Translations under genes and position numbers: made by a program
Origin: Kaiparowitsia implicata GSE-PSE-MK54-09C
GTDB taxonomy: Bacteria; Cyanobacteriota; Cyanobacteriia; Elainellales; Elainellaceae
Reading direction: 5' to 3'
DNA: 64,000 nucleotides
NCBI GenBank assembly: GCA_019359435.1
Contig: JAHHHI010000067.1
Coordinates: forward strand, 62,001-126,000
Shown here: positions 41,404 to 50,682 of the stretch, piece by piece
Numbering within the stretch: position 1 is the first letter of the stretch
How the letters are laid out: each line of letters begins with the position of its first letter
Notes under the pieces: generated by a model
Seen by the model: only the letters and a program-made list of their open reading frames with translations
What the model was told of the DNA's origin: nothing
The model's database searches: none

Positions 41404-43098
41404 ATGACTCAGCCGTTTACGCTCTCGTCACTGCACACGATTGGCACGGTCAAGGGCCCAGGCGATACGGGAAACCAGTATGTGTTCATTACCGCCGACA
41501 GCCGCCATGTCAAGATTGGTGAGTTTGTCTATTATGAGGTGGCGCAATCGGGTGAGCAGGCGGCGTCGTTCCAAATTTTGGGCAAGATTTCGGCGCTGAC
41601 ACTGATTGACCACCTGCCTGACCGCATGTTTGCCGATACAGAAATTAGCCCAGAGGCGATCGCCGCTCTGGTGGGTTTTACCCATCCCAATCCCGAAATC
41701 TATGAAGTGGTGGTGGATGTGGTGGGCTACTTTGACCCGCGTATGAGTGGCTTTATCAACCCTCGCATGACGCCAACGCCGGGGACGAAGGTCTATCTGA
41801 CCAGCGATGAATCGCTGCGGTGGGTGGTGAACAAAAAGCAGCGCTCAACGGTGGGTTCTGCCTGTTTGGGGTCGCTGCTGTTGCGCGAGCAGGATGCAGT
41901 GCCCGTGGTGATTGACGTGAAGGAGCTGGTGAGCACCCACATGGCGATTCTGGCCGGAACAGGATCGGGCAAATCCTATACCGCAGGGGTGCTGGTGGAG
42001 GAGTTGCTGTCGCCCTATAATCGCGCGGCTGTGCTGATCTTTGACCCCCACGGGGAGTATGGCACGCTGGATGCAATGCGCGGACATCCGGCGTTTACGG
42101 TTGAGGATTATGCTCCCACAGTCAAAATCCTTAAGCCCGAAGATATTCACATTCGCGTGTCATCGTTGGATTATTACGATGTGCTGGCGCTGCTGCCATC
42201 CATGAGCGATCGCCAACAGTCTATTCTTAACCGCGCGTTCACCAAACTGTTTAGCCACCGCCGGGGCGAAGAATACCGCTGGAGCATCAATGACCTGATC
42301 GCCGCTGTCTACGAAGTCGATCGCAGCACCGACGACGAAGGCAATGAGAAAACCGGCTCCTCTGCCCCGGCGCTGGAGTGGAAGCTAGAGCGCCTTGCCA
42401 GCTCACCCTACTTCCACACGGCGAAGCACTTGGCTCCTAAAGATCTGTTCTGTCCGGGGCAGGTGACCGTGCTGCAAATGAACGAAATTAGCCAGGAAGA
42501 ACAGCAGGTGATTTGCGCAGCGCTGTTGCGGCAGTCGAACCAAGCCCGCATGAATACGCTGAAAGAGCGCATCTCTGTGGATGACGAGAACTATTTGCCG
42601 TATCCCGTTTTCATTCTGTTAGAAGAAGCGCACCGCTTTGCCCCAGCCCACGATCCATCTCGCTGCAAAACTATTCTTCGCACCATCCTCAGCGAGGGGC
42701 GCAAGTTTGGCTTGGGGGTGGGGCTGATTACGCAGCGCCCGGGCAAGCTGGACTCTGATGTGCTGTCTCAGTGCATGAGCCAGTTCATCATGCGGATTGT
42801 GAACCCGGTTGACCAAGATAGCCTGAAGTATGGAGTAGAGGCGGCAGGGCGAGATCTGTTGAAGGAACTACCCTCTCTTACCAAAGGCCAGGTGATTATC
42901 GCTGGGGCCTGTGTGAACACGCCAGTGCTGTGTCGCGTGCGGCAACGCGTGACTCAGCACGGTGGCGAAACCCTGGATGCCCCTGCAATGTGGCAGGACT
43001 TCTTTCAACCGCATCAGGTGCGATCGCGCCAGATGGAAGAAGCCCCCACAAGCAGCCGTGCTAAACCTACTACGGTTCGTGGCGTCAGCATTGATTAG
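41404..43098 (+). CDS. HerA-family ATPase/DNA translocase
   Basis: 564 residues. An N-terminal HAS-barrel-like beta domain (~1-160) precedes the ATPase with P-loop GTGSGKS at 185-191, then VLIFDPHGEY, and Walker B FILLEEAHRFAP near 400. The arginine-finger region ILRTILSEGRKFGLGVGLIT and QRPGKL follow. This is the HerA pattern. HerA proteins form hexamers that move along DNA and normally pair with the nuclease NurA for end resection or anti-phage defence. No NurA, Sir2 or DUF4297 gene is adjacent, so the partner is unlinked or different. Confidence 0.9.
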   Translation: MTQPFTLSSLHTIGTVKGPGDTGNQYVFITADSRHVKIGEFVYYEVAQSGEQAASFQILGKISALTLIDHLPDRMFADTEISPEAIAALVGFTHPNPEIYEVVVDVVGYFDPRMSGFINPRMTPTPGTKVYLTSDESLRWVVNKKQRSTVGSACLGSLLLREQDAVPVVIDVKELVSTHMAILAGTGSGKSYTAGVLVEELLSPYNRAAVLIFDPHGEYGTLDAMRGHPAFTVEDYAPTVKILKPEDIHIRVSSLDYYDVLALLPSMSDRQQSILNRAFTKLFSHRRGEEYRWSINDLIAAVYEVDRSTDDEGNEKTGSSAPALEWKLERLASSPYFHTAKHLAPKDLFCPGQVTVLQMNEISQEEQQVICAALLRQSNQARMNTLKERISVDDENYLPYPVFILLEEAHRFAPAHDPSRCKTILRTILSEGRKFGLGVGLITQRPGKLDSDVLSQCMSQFIMRIVNPVDQDSLKYGVEAAGRDLLKELPSLTKGQVIIAGACVNTPVLCRVRQRVTQHGGETLDAPAMWQDFFQPHQVRSRQMEEAPTSSRAKPTTVRGVSID

Positions 43099-44131
43099 TG
43101 GGAGAGGGTATTTCGTTGAATGAGCGGAAACGCAGAGCTGGACTGCTTTGTCTAACTTAACGAGACGATCGCCCTCTCACCTGGGCGATCGCATCACTTT
43201 GGCCGAGCATTGACCGCTGCTTGCCCAATGACGGAAGAAACGTTAACAGCGTTAGCCAAATGACTAGTGCACTCACTTCAAACATAGTTTTCGATGCCTA
43301 CAAATGGGTAAAAACCTGCGTTTACGAAGCGACTCATCCATATATCCGCTGATAATATCCACTGATGGGCTAACCGCCAGTGTCGATTAATCCCAGAGCC
43401 CATCCAGATTCAGTCTAGACTCAGTTCTGACAGACTTTTCAATAGCAGCCCCTGATCTAGCTAGATTGCTATGGGCTGTTATGTGGAGCATATAGATCCA
43501 AATTGATCTCAAAGATTGTTTGCGCGAACACTTAATGTTTTAGCATATCGGGCCATACATCTGTGCAATTAACTCCGTAGATTCACTTAATTTTCACGAA
43601 GTTAAATGTAGTACTGGGTAGAGCGAGTGCTCACACTCTATTTTCTGACTGAAGGATTGCACCCTTAATTGAGCCTGGCCTGATGATTTGATTGGGGGGA
43701 GATTTGGGGCGATCGCCTGTCTCTTAATCATTGGATGAATCAGACTGATCTCAGATGGGTGCTTAGAGATGGAACCCAGTCACATTTTTGTCACGATTCA
43801 AAGCTTAAGCTCGTATAAAATCTACGCGATCCAAAGTCAGATCACATCTGTCTTTGGAGGCATCACCCTGCGAGCAATGCCCTATCCCTAGAGCCAATCG
43901 AGCCATTGTGGTTTATAAAACAGCGTTTGGGATAAGGTCAAACCCTGTTAACCCCAACTTCTAAGAAACAAATCCTATGGGTAAAGCTGAAACCCTTGAT
44001 GGATAGACCTTTTGTTTCTTTTGCGCCGTCCTGCCCCCCGGCATCGGAGACTGACGTTGAAACAAGGTCAATAGCTGATAGAGTGGCATACTGCTGTGAT
44101 ATGGCGGGTTTCAACCGTAGGGGAAGGCGCG
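43099..44131. other. Long intergenic region before thrB
   Basis: About 1 kb without a convincing gene. It includes a hairpin near 43441-43482 (AATAGCAGCCC with GGGCTGTT) and a stretch at 43920-44056 that resembles the palindromic repeat family (GGGATAAGGTCAAACCCTGT and later GACTGACGTTGA). The middle part is AT-rich. It could hold small RNAs; none is recognised. Confidence 0.45.
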
Positions 44132-45082
44132 ATGGTGGGGCTTGATACGGGGCTGGCAAGCGTAACGGTTCGCGTTCCTGGAACAACTGCGAATATTGGG
44201 CCAGGGTTTGACTGCTTAGGGGCAGCACTCACCCTCTATAACCAGTTCACGTTTACGCGGCATCCGGCTGGCGAGCGGCTGCAAATCTCTGTCTCTGGGC
44301 AAGAATCGGCGCAGGTGGTTGGGGACAAGAGCAACCTTGCCTATCGGGCATTTTGCCATCTTTTTACGGCACTTGATCTGCCACTTCCGCCACTGCGTCT
44401 AGAGATTGGGCTGGATGTGCCGCTGGCGCGGGGGTTGGGAAGCTCTGCCACAGCCATTGTAGGCGGGCTGGTGGGGGCTAATGCGCTTGCTGGGTCGCCG
44501 CTGAACGAAGAGGAGGTGATGCAAATGGCGATCGCCCTGGAAGGACATCCCGATAACGTGGTGCCTGCGCTGTTGGGGGGCTGTCGTCTGGCTGCAGCAG
44601 AGGCCTCGGCACCCACCTGGGCCATTTGTGATGTGCCCTGGCATCCTGACTTAGTGCCTGTGGTGGCCATTCCTGATTTTGAGCTATCCACCCAGGCGGC
44701 TCGCCGAGTGCTCCCGGCGAGCTATGCACGGGCAGATGCCATCTTTAATATGGCGCACCTGGGGCTGCTGCTGCGAGCGCTGGGGGCGGGGAATCCCGAC
44801 TGGTTGAATGCGGCGCTGCACGACCGCATTCACCAGCCCTATCGCAAAGCCTTGATTAAGGGCTACGACGCGGTAGAACAGGGGGCGATCGCCGCTGGAG
44901 CTTATGGGTTGGTGATCAGCGGCGCAGGGCCTACCCTATTGGCGATCGCCCCGCCCACTCAGGCCCAAGCCGTGGCAACAGCAATGCAAACGGCTTGGGC
45001 AGCGGAACAGGTGACGGCTGAGGTGCGTGTGTTAGGGATCGATACCCAGGGAACTCAGATTAGGGCGATCGCAACCGACTAA
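44132..45082 (+). CDS. thrB: Homoserine kinase
   Basis: 316 residues from the ATG at 44132, preceded by GGGGAAGG at a fair ribosome-binding distance; a GTG at 44096 would add 12 residues. It phosphorylates homoserine in threonine synthesis. GHMP kinase motifs are present: [20 protein letters not shown] near the N-terminus and the ATP-binding [20 protein letters not shown]. The C-terminus has the GHMP pattern [16 protein letters not shown]. Single gene, with thrC not adjacent. Confidence 0.95.
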   Translation: MVGLDTGLASVTVRVPGTTANIGPGFDCLGAALTLYNQFTFTRHPAGERLQISVSGQESAQVVGDKSNLAYRAFCHLFTALDLPLPPLRLEIGLDVPLARGLGSSATAIVGGLVGANALAGSPLNEEEVMQMAIALEGHPDNVVPALLGGCRLAAAEASAPTWAICDVPWHPDLVPVVAIPDFELSTQAARRVLPASYARADAIFNMAHLGLLLRALGAGNPDWLNAALHDRIHQPYRKALIKGYDAVEQGAIAAGAYGLVISGAGPTLLAIAPPTQAQAVATAMQTAWAAEQVTAEVRVLGIDTQGTQIRAIATD

Positions 45083-45193
45083 GCCTGCCAGGATTGGAGC
45101 ACAAAGGCCGCAAGTTTATGCGCGGGTAATGGCAATTAAGGGGATCTGGTCTTTGCCATCCTCGTTCGAGTGCATCCCAGTTTTGCAAGTTTG

Positions 45194-45302
45194 CCCTCAT
45201 CCCCTTCTCCCCTTCTCCCAGAACGGGAGAAGGGGAGCCGGAAAGCCTTGCCGGGCCTTTCCCTCGCCCATGTTTGGGAGAGGGGGACTGAGGGGGTGAG
45301 GG
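45194..45302. repeat. CCCTCATCCCC-type dispersed cyanobacterial repeat
   Basis: The segment begins CCCTCATCCCC and ends GGGGGTGAGGG, and contains the hairpin CCCCTTCTCCC/GGGAGAAGGGG (45209-45235). This pattern of CT-rich and GA-rich arms is a common dispersed repeat in cyanobacterial genomes. It lies between the convergent genes thrB and yqiA-like. Confidence 0.8.
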
Positions 45303-45481
45303 CCAAGATTGTGTATAAGCAGCAGCCCGTTCTGGTTCTTAAGATACAAGGGTGAGGGTTACAAAAGTGGGATGCACCCTCCCCGGTCTTTGTCCCAATC
45401 ATTCGTTGCTAGTGCGGGCACAGGAACCGGAACTTAACGGATGCAGCGTGCGATCGCGCCGCATCGGCTGAGGCCGCAGGC

Positions 45482-46156
45482 TCAGAATCCCTCAGTTAGG
45501 CCAGATTTATATGTCTGCATGGCGGTGATGGCTTGCCAGATAGCGTCATCGGCATTGGCAAGCGTATGGTTGCCCTCCAGCTCCACAAGCGTTACCCAGG
45601 GGCGGCTAGCGGCATAGTCGCGGCTGGCCTGAATCGGAATTACCTCGTCGTCGAGCCCGTGCAGAATGAGGGTAGGAACCGGGCGGCGAAGCTGAGTTGC
45701 ATCATAATGCTGGGCATCGCAGACAAAGCCATAGTGCAAGGGAATCTCGCTGCCCTCACGATAGTGATAAACCGGGAGGTAGCCATTTTGCTGCCACTGC
45801 TGCAACGTTGTTTCGCCCAGTTTAGGAAGCCAATGGTCGAGAAAGCCAAAGGCCGGAGCCAGCAGCACCAATGCGTGAACAGAGTCATGGCGATCGCCCA
45901 GCCAAGCCGCCGTCAGCCCCCCCAGGCTAGAGCCAATCAGCAACACAGGCGGCTCCCCCAGCGGATCTAAGGACGACGACGGCAGCAGCGCTTCGACCTG
46001 CTGCATCTGGCGCGAGATTGTAAGGTGTGCAAAATCATTCTGATTTAGATCGGGGATCAGCAGCGGCAGCCCTGCCTGAACAAAGCGCTGCTGCACGACC
46101 CGCGCCTTCTTTGAGTGGGGGCTTGAGGCAAACCCATGCAGATAAATGGATAACAT
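45482..46156 (-). CDS. YqiA/YcfP-type esterase (alpha/beta hydrolase)
   Basis: 224 residues. The start LSIYLHGFASSPHSKKARVV is the YqiA-family signature, followed by the nucleophile elbow LLIGSSLGGLTAAWLGDR (GSSLGG), then LILHGLDDEVIP with the acid aspartate and ELEGNHTLANADD with the histidine. It probably cleaves small acyl esters in the cytoplasm. The physiological substrate is unknown. It is convergent with thrB across a dispersed repeat and divergent from the SDR gene. Confidence 0.9.
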   Translation of the reverse strand: MLSIYLHGFASSPHSKKARVVQQRFVQAGLPLLIPDLNQNDFAHLTISRQMQQVEALLPSSSLDPLGEPPVLLIGSSLGGLTAAWLGDRHDSVHALVLLAPAFGFLDHWLPKLGETTLQQWQQNGYLPVYHYREGSEIPLHYGFVCDAQHYDATQLRRPVPTLILHGLDDEVIPIQASRDYAASRPWVTLVELEGNHTLANADDAIWQAITAMQTYKSGLTEGF

Positions 46157-46300
46157 TGCGCGTGAGTTAATTCCCCTATAGTGGAATGTTCAGCCGGATA
46201 TTGCTGGAGGGCCGTGCCGTAGTTGGTTCGATTCAGCCCCATCGCTCATTGCTTGAGTGTATGAATTGAGTGCATTGATTGACTGTACAGGACTGAACCC

Positions 46301-47188
46301 ATGACGAATTTGCAAACCAATCGAGTGGTGATCATTACCGGAGCCTCTGCGGGGATCGGCGCTGCACTGGCTACTCGTTTGGCCCAGCAGCATCCGGGGG
46401 TGCGGCTGGTGCTCGCGGCGCGGCGACTAGAGGCACTGGAGGCGATCGCCCACACTTGCCGCCAATCTGGAGCCGACGTGCTGGTAGTGCCCACCGACAT
46501 GGCCCAGGCCGATCAAGTTCACACCTTGGCAACCAAGGCGCTGCACTACTTTGGGCACGTGGATGTGCTGGTCAACAATGCGGGCTACGGTCAGATGGGG
46601 CCAATTGAACTGGTGCCGGATGAGGCCGTGGCGCAGCAGTTTGCGGTGAATGTGCTGGGGGCGATCGCCCTCACCCGCGCTCTGATCCCGGCGATGCGGC
46701 AGCACGGCGGCGGCCATGTAATCAATATCAGCTCCATCGCTGGGCGCATTGCCTTTCCCATGGCGGGCATCTACAGCGCTTCAAAATTTGCCCTAGAAGG
46801 CTTTAGCGATGCCCTGCGCCGCGAGCTTGAGCCGTTTAAGATTCGCGTCAGCGTGATTGAGCCAGGCCCCGTGAAAACTGAGTTTGTGGATGTGGCTAAG
46901 CGCGCCATCGAAACGCATATTCCCAACGCCGCCGAAAGCCTTTATCGCCCCGCCTTTGAGAAAGTTGTGGCGCTCGAAGACACCATGACCCGCCAACTGT
47001 GGAGTGCTGACCGCGTCGCGCAGGTGATTGCCACCGCGATCACGGCTCGCCGCCCCCGTGCCCGCTACACCGCCGCCACGGGTGGCGATCTGCTGCTGTT
47101 TCTGATGACGAAGGTGCTGCCCACGCCGTGGGTGGATCGGTTTTGGCAAACCTTCTATGGCATTGATCGGTTGGGGGGTGGGAAGTAA
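46301..47188 (+). CDS. Short-chain dehydrogenase/reductase
   Basis: 295 residues. Rossmann motif IITGASAGIGAALATRLAQQ (TGxxxGIG) near residue 12, NNAGYGQMGPIEL, the catalytic Ser in ISSIAGRIAFPMAG and the catalytic YSASKFALEG (Tyr-x-x-x-Lys) are all present. The C-terminal tail has a hydrophobic segment, possibly for membrane contact (TKVLPTPWVDRFWQTFYGID). It oxidises or reduces an unknown alcohol or carbonyl. The stop codon overlaps the sucC start by one base, so it belongs to the sucCD operon. Confidence 0.92.
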   Translation: MTNLQTNRVVIITGASAGIGAALATRLAQQHPGVRLVLAARRLEALEAIAHTCRQSGADVLVVPTDMAQADQVHTLATKALHYFGHVDVLVNNAGYGQMGPIELVPDEAVAQQFAVNVLGAIALTRALIPAMRQHGGGHVINISSIAGRIAFPMAGIYSASKFALEGFSDALRRELEPFKIRVSVIEPGPVKTEFVDVAKRAIETHIPNAAESLYRPAFEKVVALEDTMTRQLWSADRVAQVIATAITARRPRARYTAATGGDLLLFLMTKVLPTPWVDRFWQTFYGIDRLGGGK

Positions 47189-48339
47189 TGGATCTGCTCG
47201 AATACCAGGCTAAAGATTTGTTCCAGCAAATCGGCATTCCCGTGTTGCCATCACAGCGGATTACCAGCACGCAAGACCTCAAAGGGCTGAAGATTCCCTA
47301 TCCGGTGGTGTTGAAGTCACAGGTGTATGCGAGCGGGCGGGCTAAGGCCGGGGGAATTCGCTTTGTAGAGAATACAATTGACGCGGTGGCGGCAGCGCAG
47401 ACGATTTTTCATCTGGCGATCGCCGGGCAGGAGCCAGATGTGCTGCTGGCAGAAGCCCGCTACCAGCCAGATGAGGAACTCTATTTGGCGATCGCCCTCG
47501 ATCGGTCAGTGGCCTGCCCTGTTTTGCTGGGGTCGCGGGCAGGCGGGGTCGATGTGGAACAGGCGCTGAACCAAGTGCAACAAGTGATCGTCGATCAAGA
47601 TTTCTCACCGTTTTATGGCCGACGGCTGGCGCTGGGCATGGGGTTAGAGGGGCCACTGCTGCAGTCCGTAACGAGCATCATCGAGAAGATGTTTCGCCTG
47701 TTTGTGCAGCGCGATTTAGATTTGATCGAAATTAATCCGCTCGCCGTTAACTCTGCTGGTGAGGTGATGGCGCTGGATGGCAAGGTGAGTGTCAACGACA
47801 ATGCCCTAGCTCGCCATCCTGACCTAGTATCGCTCAGTCCGGCGGTGCTGCCTGCGCGTCGCCGTATTCGCGAGGTGTTGCCCCCAGGCATGAGCCTCGT
47901 GGAACTGGAGGGGCGCATCGGCATTTTGTGCAATGGAGCCGGGCTGGCGATGACCACCATGGATCTCGTGGTGCAGGCTGGTGGTAAGCCCGCCAATTTC
48001 CTCAACGTGGGTGGCGAGGGCGTGCTTGAAGCGCCTCCCGATGCGCTAGCGGCGCGGGTTGAGGCGGGACTGGCGCTGCTGGGGGCCGATCGCACGATCA
48101 AGGCGGTGCTGATCAACGTGCTGGGGGGCGTCACCGGCTGTGGCGAACTGGCAGCGGCGATCGCCCGAGGGCTACAATCCCTCAGCCCGCCGCAGCGGTC
48201 GGCCTGTGTGGTGCGGCTGCTGGGGCGACAGTTTGAGGCGGCACAGGCGCAGTTTGAGGATGTGGCTGTGCCGCTGTATGAAAACTTGGATGAGGCGATC
48301 GCCCAGGTTGTGGCCCAGTCCCAAGGTAAAACGGGGTAA
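47188..48339 (+). CDS. sucC: Succinyl-CoA ligase (ADP-forming), beta subunit
   Basis: 383 residues. SucC holds the nucleotide-binding ATP-grasp domain (start MDLLEYQAKDLFQQIGIPVL, then YPVVLKSQVYASGRAKAGGI) and the C-terminal ligase domain, with LCNGAGLAMTTMDLVVQAGG and PANFLNVGGEG. It forms a heterotetramer with SucD and interconverts succinyl-CoA and succinate. Its start overlaps the SDR stop by one base and sucD begins 6 bp after its end, giving a tight operon. Some sequence differences from standard SucC suggest a divergent branch. Confidence 0.93.
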   Translation: MDLLEYQAKDLFQQIGIPVLPSQRITSTQDLKGLKIPYPVVLKSQVYASGRAKAGGIRFVENTIDAVAAAQTIFHLAIAGQEPDVLLAEARYQPDEELYLAIALDRSVACPVLLGSRAGGVDVEQALNQVQQVIVDQDFSPFYGRRLALGMGLEGPLLQSVTSIIEKMFRLFVQRDLDLIEINPLAVNSAGEVMALDGKVSVNDNALARHPDLVSLSPAVLPARRRIREVLPPGMSLVELEGRIGILCNGAGLAMTTMDLVVQAGGKPANFLNVGGEGVLEAPPDALAARVEAGLALLGADRTIKAVLINVLGGVTGCGELAAAIARGLQSLSPPQRSACVVRLLGRQFEAAQAQFEDVAVPLYENLDEAIAQVVAQSQGKTG

Positions 48340-48345
48340 TTCATC

Positions 48346-49263
48346 ATGGTGTTTTCTGCCGACAGCAAAGTTTTGGTGCAGGGCATCACCAACTCCCTGG
48401 GGCGGGTGTATACGCCGCTCATGCTCACCTACGGCACCTCGATTCTGGCGGGGGTAGACCCCGGTGCGGGGGGGGACACGGTGGCTGGGGTGCCCGTGTT
48501 TGACCTCGTTAGCCAAGCGCTAGACGCGGTGGGGGACGTGGATGTCAGCATTATTGTCACGGCACCCTATGCAGCCTTGGATGCAGCGCTAGAGGCGATC
48601 GCCGCTGGCATTCGACAGATTGTGATGGTTACCGATAGTGTGCCGCCCCTCGATATGGTGCGGCTGCTGCGCAAAGCCAACGCCACAGACACCCTGGTGA
48701 TTGGCCCCAACAGTCCGGGGGTGATTGTGCCAGGGCAGGTACTGCTGGGCACGCACCCCGCTGAGTTCTATGCGCCGGGGAACGTGGGGCTGATTAGCCG
48801 CAGCGGCTCCCTTACCTATGAGGTGGCGTTGCAGCTGACGAAAGCCGGGATTGGGCAATCGATTGCGGTGGGCATTGGGGGCGATCGCATCGTTGGGTCG
48901 TCCTTTCAGCAATGGCTGCAAATTCTAGACGAAGACGATCGCACCGACGCCATTGTGCTCGTGGGCGAAATTGGCGGCGACAGTGAAGAGGTAGCCGCCC
49001 GCTATATTGCCGAAGCCATTGATAAACCGGTGATTGCCTACCTGGCGGGGCGCACTGCGCCCAAAGGCCAGCAGATGGGCCATGCCGGAGCCATTATTGC
49101 CTCACAGTTTGGTGATGGCGGCAAAGAACTGGGCACGGTGGAGAGCAAACTGGCTGCATTTGAGGCGGCAGGGGTGCCCGTGGGCGATCGCCCCTCCGCC
49201 ATTCCCCATCTGGTTCGTCAGGTGCTCCAATCACAAAACTGTCAAAAGAAATCCACGAATTGA
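48346..49263 (+). CDS. sucD: Succinyl-CoA ligase (ADP-forming), alpha subunit
   Basis: 305 residues. The CoA-binding domain begins VFSADSKVLVQGITNSLGRV; the active-site histidine that is phosphorylated sits in KGQQMGHAGAIIASQFGDGG. Motif IGPNSPGVIVPGQVLLG and RSGSLTYEVALQLT match the family. It pairs with SucC from the gene just upstream. The enzyme closes the succinate end of the TCA path; cyanobacteria often use a 2-oxoglutarate decarboxylase/SSADH bypass instead, so its presence here implies capacity for the classical step. Confidence 0.94.
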   Translation: MVFSADSKVLVQGITNSLGRVYTPLMLTYGTSILAGVDPGAGGDTVAGVPVFDLVSQALDAVGDVDVSIIVTAPYAALDAALEAIAAGIRQIVMVTDSVPPLDMVRLLRKANATDTLVIGPNSPGVIVPGQVLLGTHPAEFYAPGNVGLISRSGSLTYEVALQLTKAGIGQSIAVGIGGDRIVGSSFQQWLQILDEDDRTDAIVLVGEIGGDSEEVAARYIAEAIDKPVIAYLAGRTAPKGQQMGHAGAIIASQFGDGGKELGTVESKLAAFEAAGVPVGDRPSAIPHLVRQVLQSQNCQKKSTN

Positions 49264-49434
49264 GGAGGTTTACAGTAGACTGCTTTGATAGAGCTGCTTT
49301 ACTGATCCATGTTGAGTGAGCAATCGGCGCGTCTCGTAGATTCCGTCGCTCAGCAGATTCCAGGCAAGGGAACTGGAACGGTAGAATAAACTGTTCCATC
49401 GCCAGTCCAGAACGTTATGCCCCCCATCCGCCGT

Positions 49435-49484
49435 CTCTACAGACTGAAGACTCTACAGACTGAAAGACTCTACAGACTGAAAGA
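49435..49484. repeat. Three tandem 16-17-bp units
   Basis: CTCTACAGACTGAAGA, CTCTACAGACTGAAAGA and CTCTACAGACTGAAAGA are contiguous. A second small repeat of CCTCTGGCTTCACTC (one base changed in the second unit) follows at 49505-49534. Confidence 0.9.
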
Positions 49485-49718
49485 GAGGAATGGGAGCATT
49501 TATACCTCTGGCTTCACTCCCTCTGGTTTCACTCCCTAATTCTGACGCGACCGCGTGAGGGTTGTACGGTAATTAAACGTCGTAAGAATCCATAGAATCT
49601 ATACGGTTCAATCTTTTCACAGACTTTTCACAGAAGCGCAGCAGTGCTGCCTTTCCCGAAAACATTCCCCATAGACCTTAGCCATGCCTAGCGTTAGCCC
49701 TATTCGTTACGGCCATTC

Positions 49719-49759
49719 AGTATGATGAAATCTTTGTAGAACAAAAATTTCATCATACT
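49719..49759. repeat. Perfect 13-bp inverted repeat
   Basis: AGTATGATGAAAT (49719-49731) and ATTTCATCATACT (49747-49759) form a perfect stem with a 15-nt loop, 83 bp upstream of the YaaW-like start codon. It may be a leader hairpin or an operator. Confidence 0.6.
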
Positions 49760-49841
49760 CGTTTACTCTACGGCAATGGCTATTGCCAGACGTCAGCAGG
49801 CAACGGTCGCTGTCCCTTGAACTTGAGAGAGGTATTACATC

Positions 49842-50669
49842 GTGGACGAGTTGAGAACGGCGCTGGAATTGGCCTCTGATGAAGAATTGGAGCTGTTGAC
49901 CGACATCTTGTTTCGCCGTCAGCTCAACCCCATCGACTACATGTGCACCCCCGATCCACTGGATGTGCAGAGCCAAGATCGGGACGATTGGATCGATATG
50001 CTAGAAGACCGATTTCGATTTTTGGCGGCGGATGGCATGACGGTGCTGCGGGGGCGATCGGCAGAGGTGAGCTATCGCCACGTGCTGATTCAAGTGTGCC
50101 GCCATCTCAAGGTACCGTATTCGCAATCGCTATCCACGGCCGATTTAGAAGCAGAAATCTTTCTGTACATGCTGCATCGCGCCTGGATGAAGCTGCCCCC
50201 TCATGAGCAGCGCGTGTTTCGCGGAGAGCTACAGCAGGTTGTGTCTCAGTCAGATTTAGCGCAGCAGTTGCCTGCGTCGTTTCGGGATGATCCGGCGGCG
50301 CTGTTGCTTAAGGGGGGCAGCGTAGTTGCCATTAATTCGTTAGTGCGCCCTTGGCTGTTGCAGCAGGTGGCGAAGCAGTTCATGGTGCACGCAGCGACGT
50401 ACCAGGTCGCGCGACAGGCGGCGGCTCAGGGGGGGGCGATCGCCACACAATTGGCGCTGCATACTGCAAAGCGCAGCATGGCAATGAGTGCTGCGCGCTA
50501 TGGGGCCACCCGAGCCATGTTTTCGGTCATTAGTCCGGCGCTTTGGATGTGGCTGTTTGCTGATTTAGGCTGGCGTGCGATCGCAACCAACTATAGTCGA
50601 GTGATCCCTGTCGTCTTCACCCTGGCACAAATTCGCCTCACCCGCGAAGGTCTATATCAGCCTGCTTAG
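49842..50669 (+). CDS. YaaW-family (UPF0174) protein
   Basis: 275 residues from the GTG at 49842 (MDELRTALELASDEELELLT). The N-terminus has the short DUF3944-type helix pattern seen in YaaW proteins, followed by a ~110-residue region with LMLHRAWMKLPPHE-like sequence, and a C-terminal hydrophobic part (LALHTAKRSMAMSAARYGAT, then ISPALWMWLFADLGWRAIAT) that may contact membranes. The function is unknown; E. coli YaaW is uncharacterised. Several features favour a protein with membrane association. No operon partner is evident. Confidence 0.8.
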   Translation: MDELRTALELASDEELELLTDILFRRQLNPIDYMCTPDPLDVQSQDRDDWIDMLEDRFRFLAADGMTVLRGRSAEVSYRHVLIQVCRHLKVPYSQSLSTADLEAEIFLYMLHRAWMKLPPHEQRVFRGELQQVVSQSDLAQQLPASFRDDPAALLLKGGSVVAINSLVRPWLLQQVAKQFMVHAATYQVARQAAAQGGAIATQLALHTAKRSMAMSAARYGATRAMFSVISPALWMWLFADLGWRAIATNYSRVIPVVFTLAQIRLTREGLYQPA

Positions 50670-50682
50670 GGTAACGACGCCG

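Larger units (their letters stand above)
49264..49841. other. Intergenic region with tandem repeats before the YaaW-like gene
   Basis: About 580 bp without a gene. It contains a three-unit tandem repeat (49435-49484), a two-unit 15-bp repeat (49505-49534) and a 13-bp-arm hairpin (49719-49759). Confidence 0.6.

Noticed and set aside
44096-44131. GTG start for thrB at 44096
   Set aside because: The ATG at 44132 has a better ribosome-binding sequence and the first 12 residues are not family-like.
49615-49635. Two TTTTCACAGA motifs considered as DnaA boxes
   Set aside because: They lack one C of the TTTTCCACA consensus and so are not matches.
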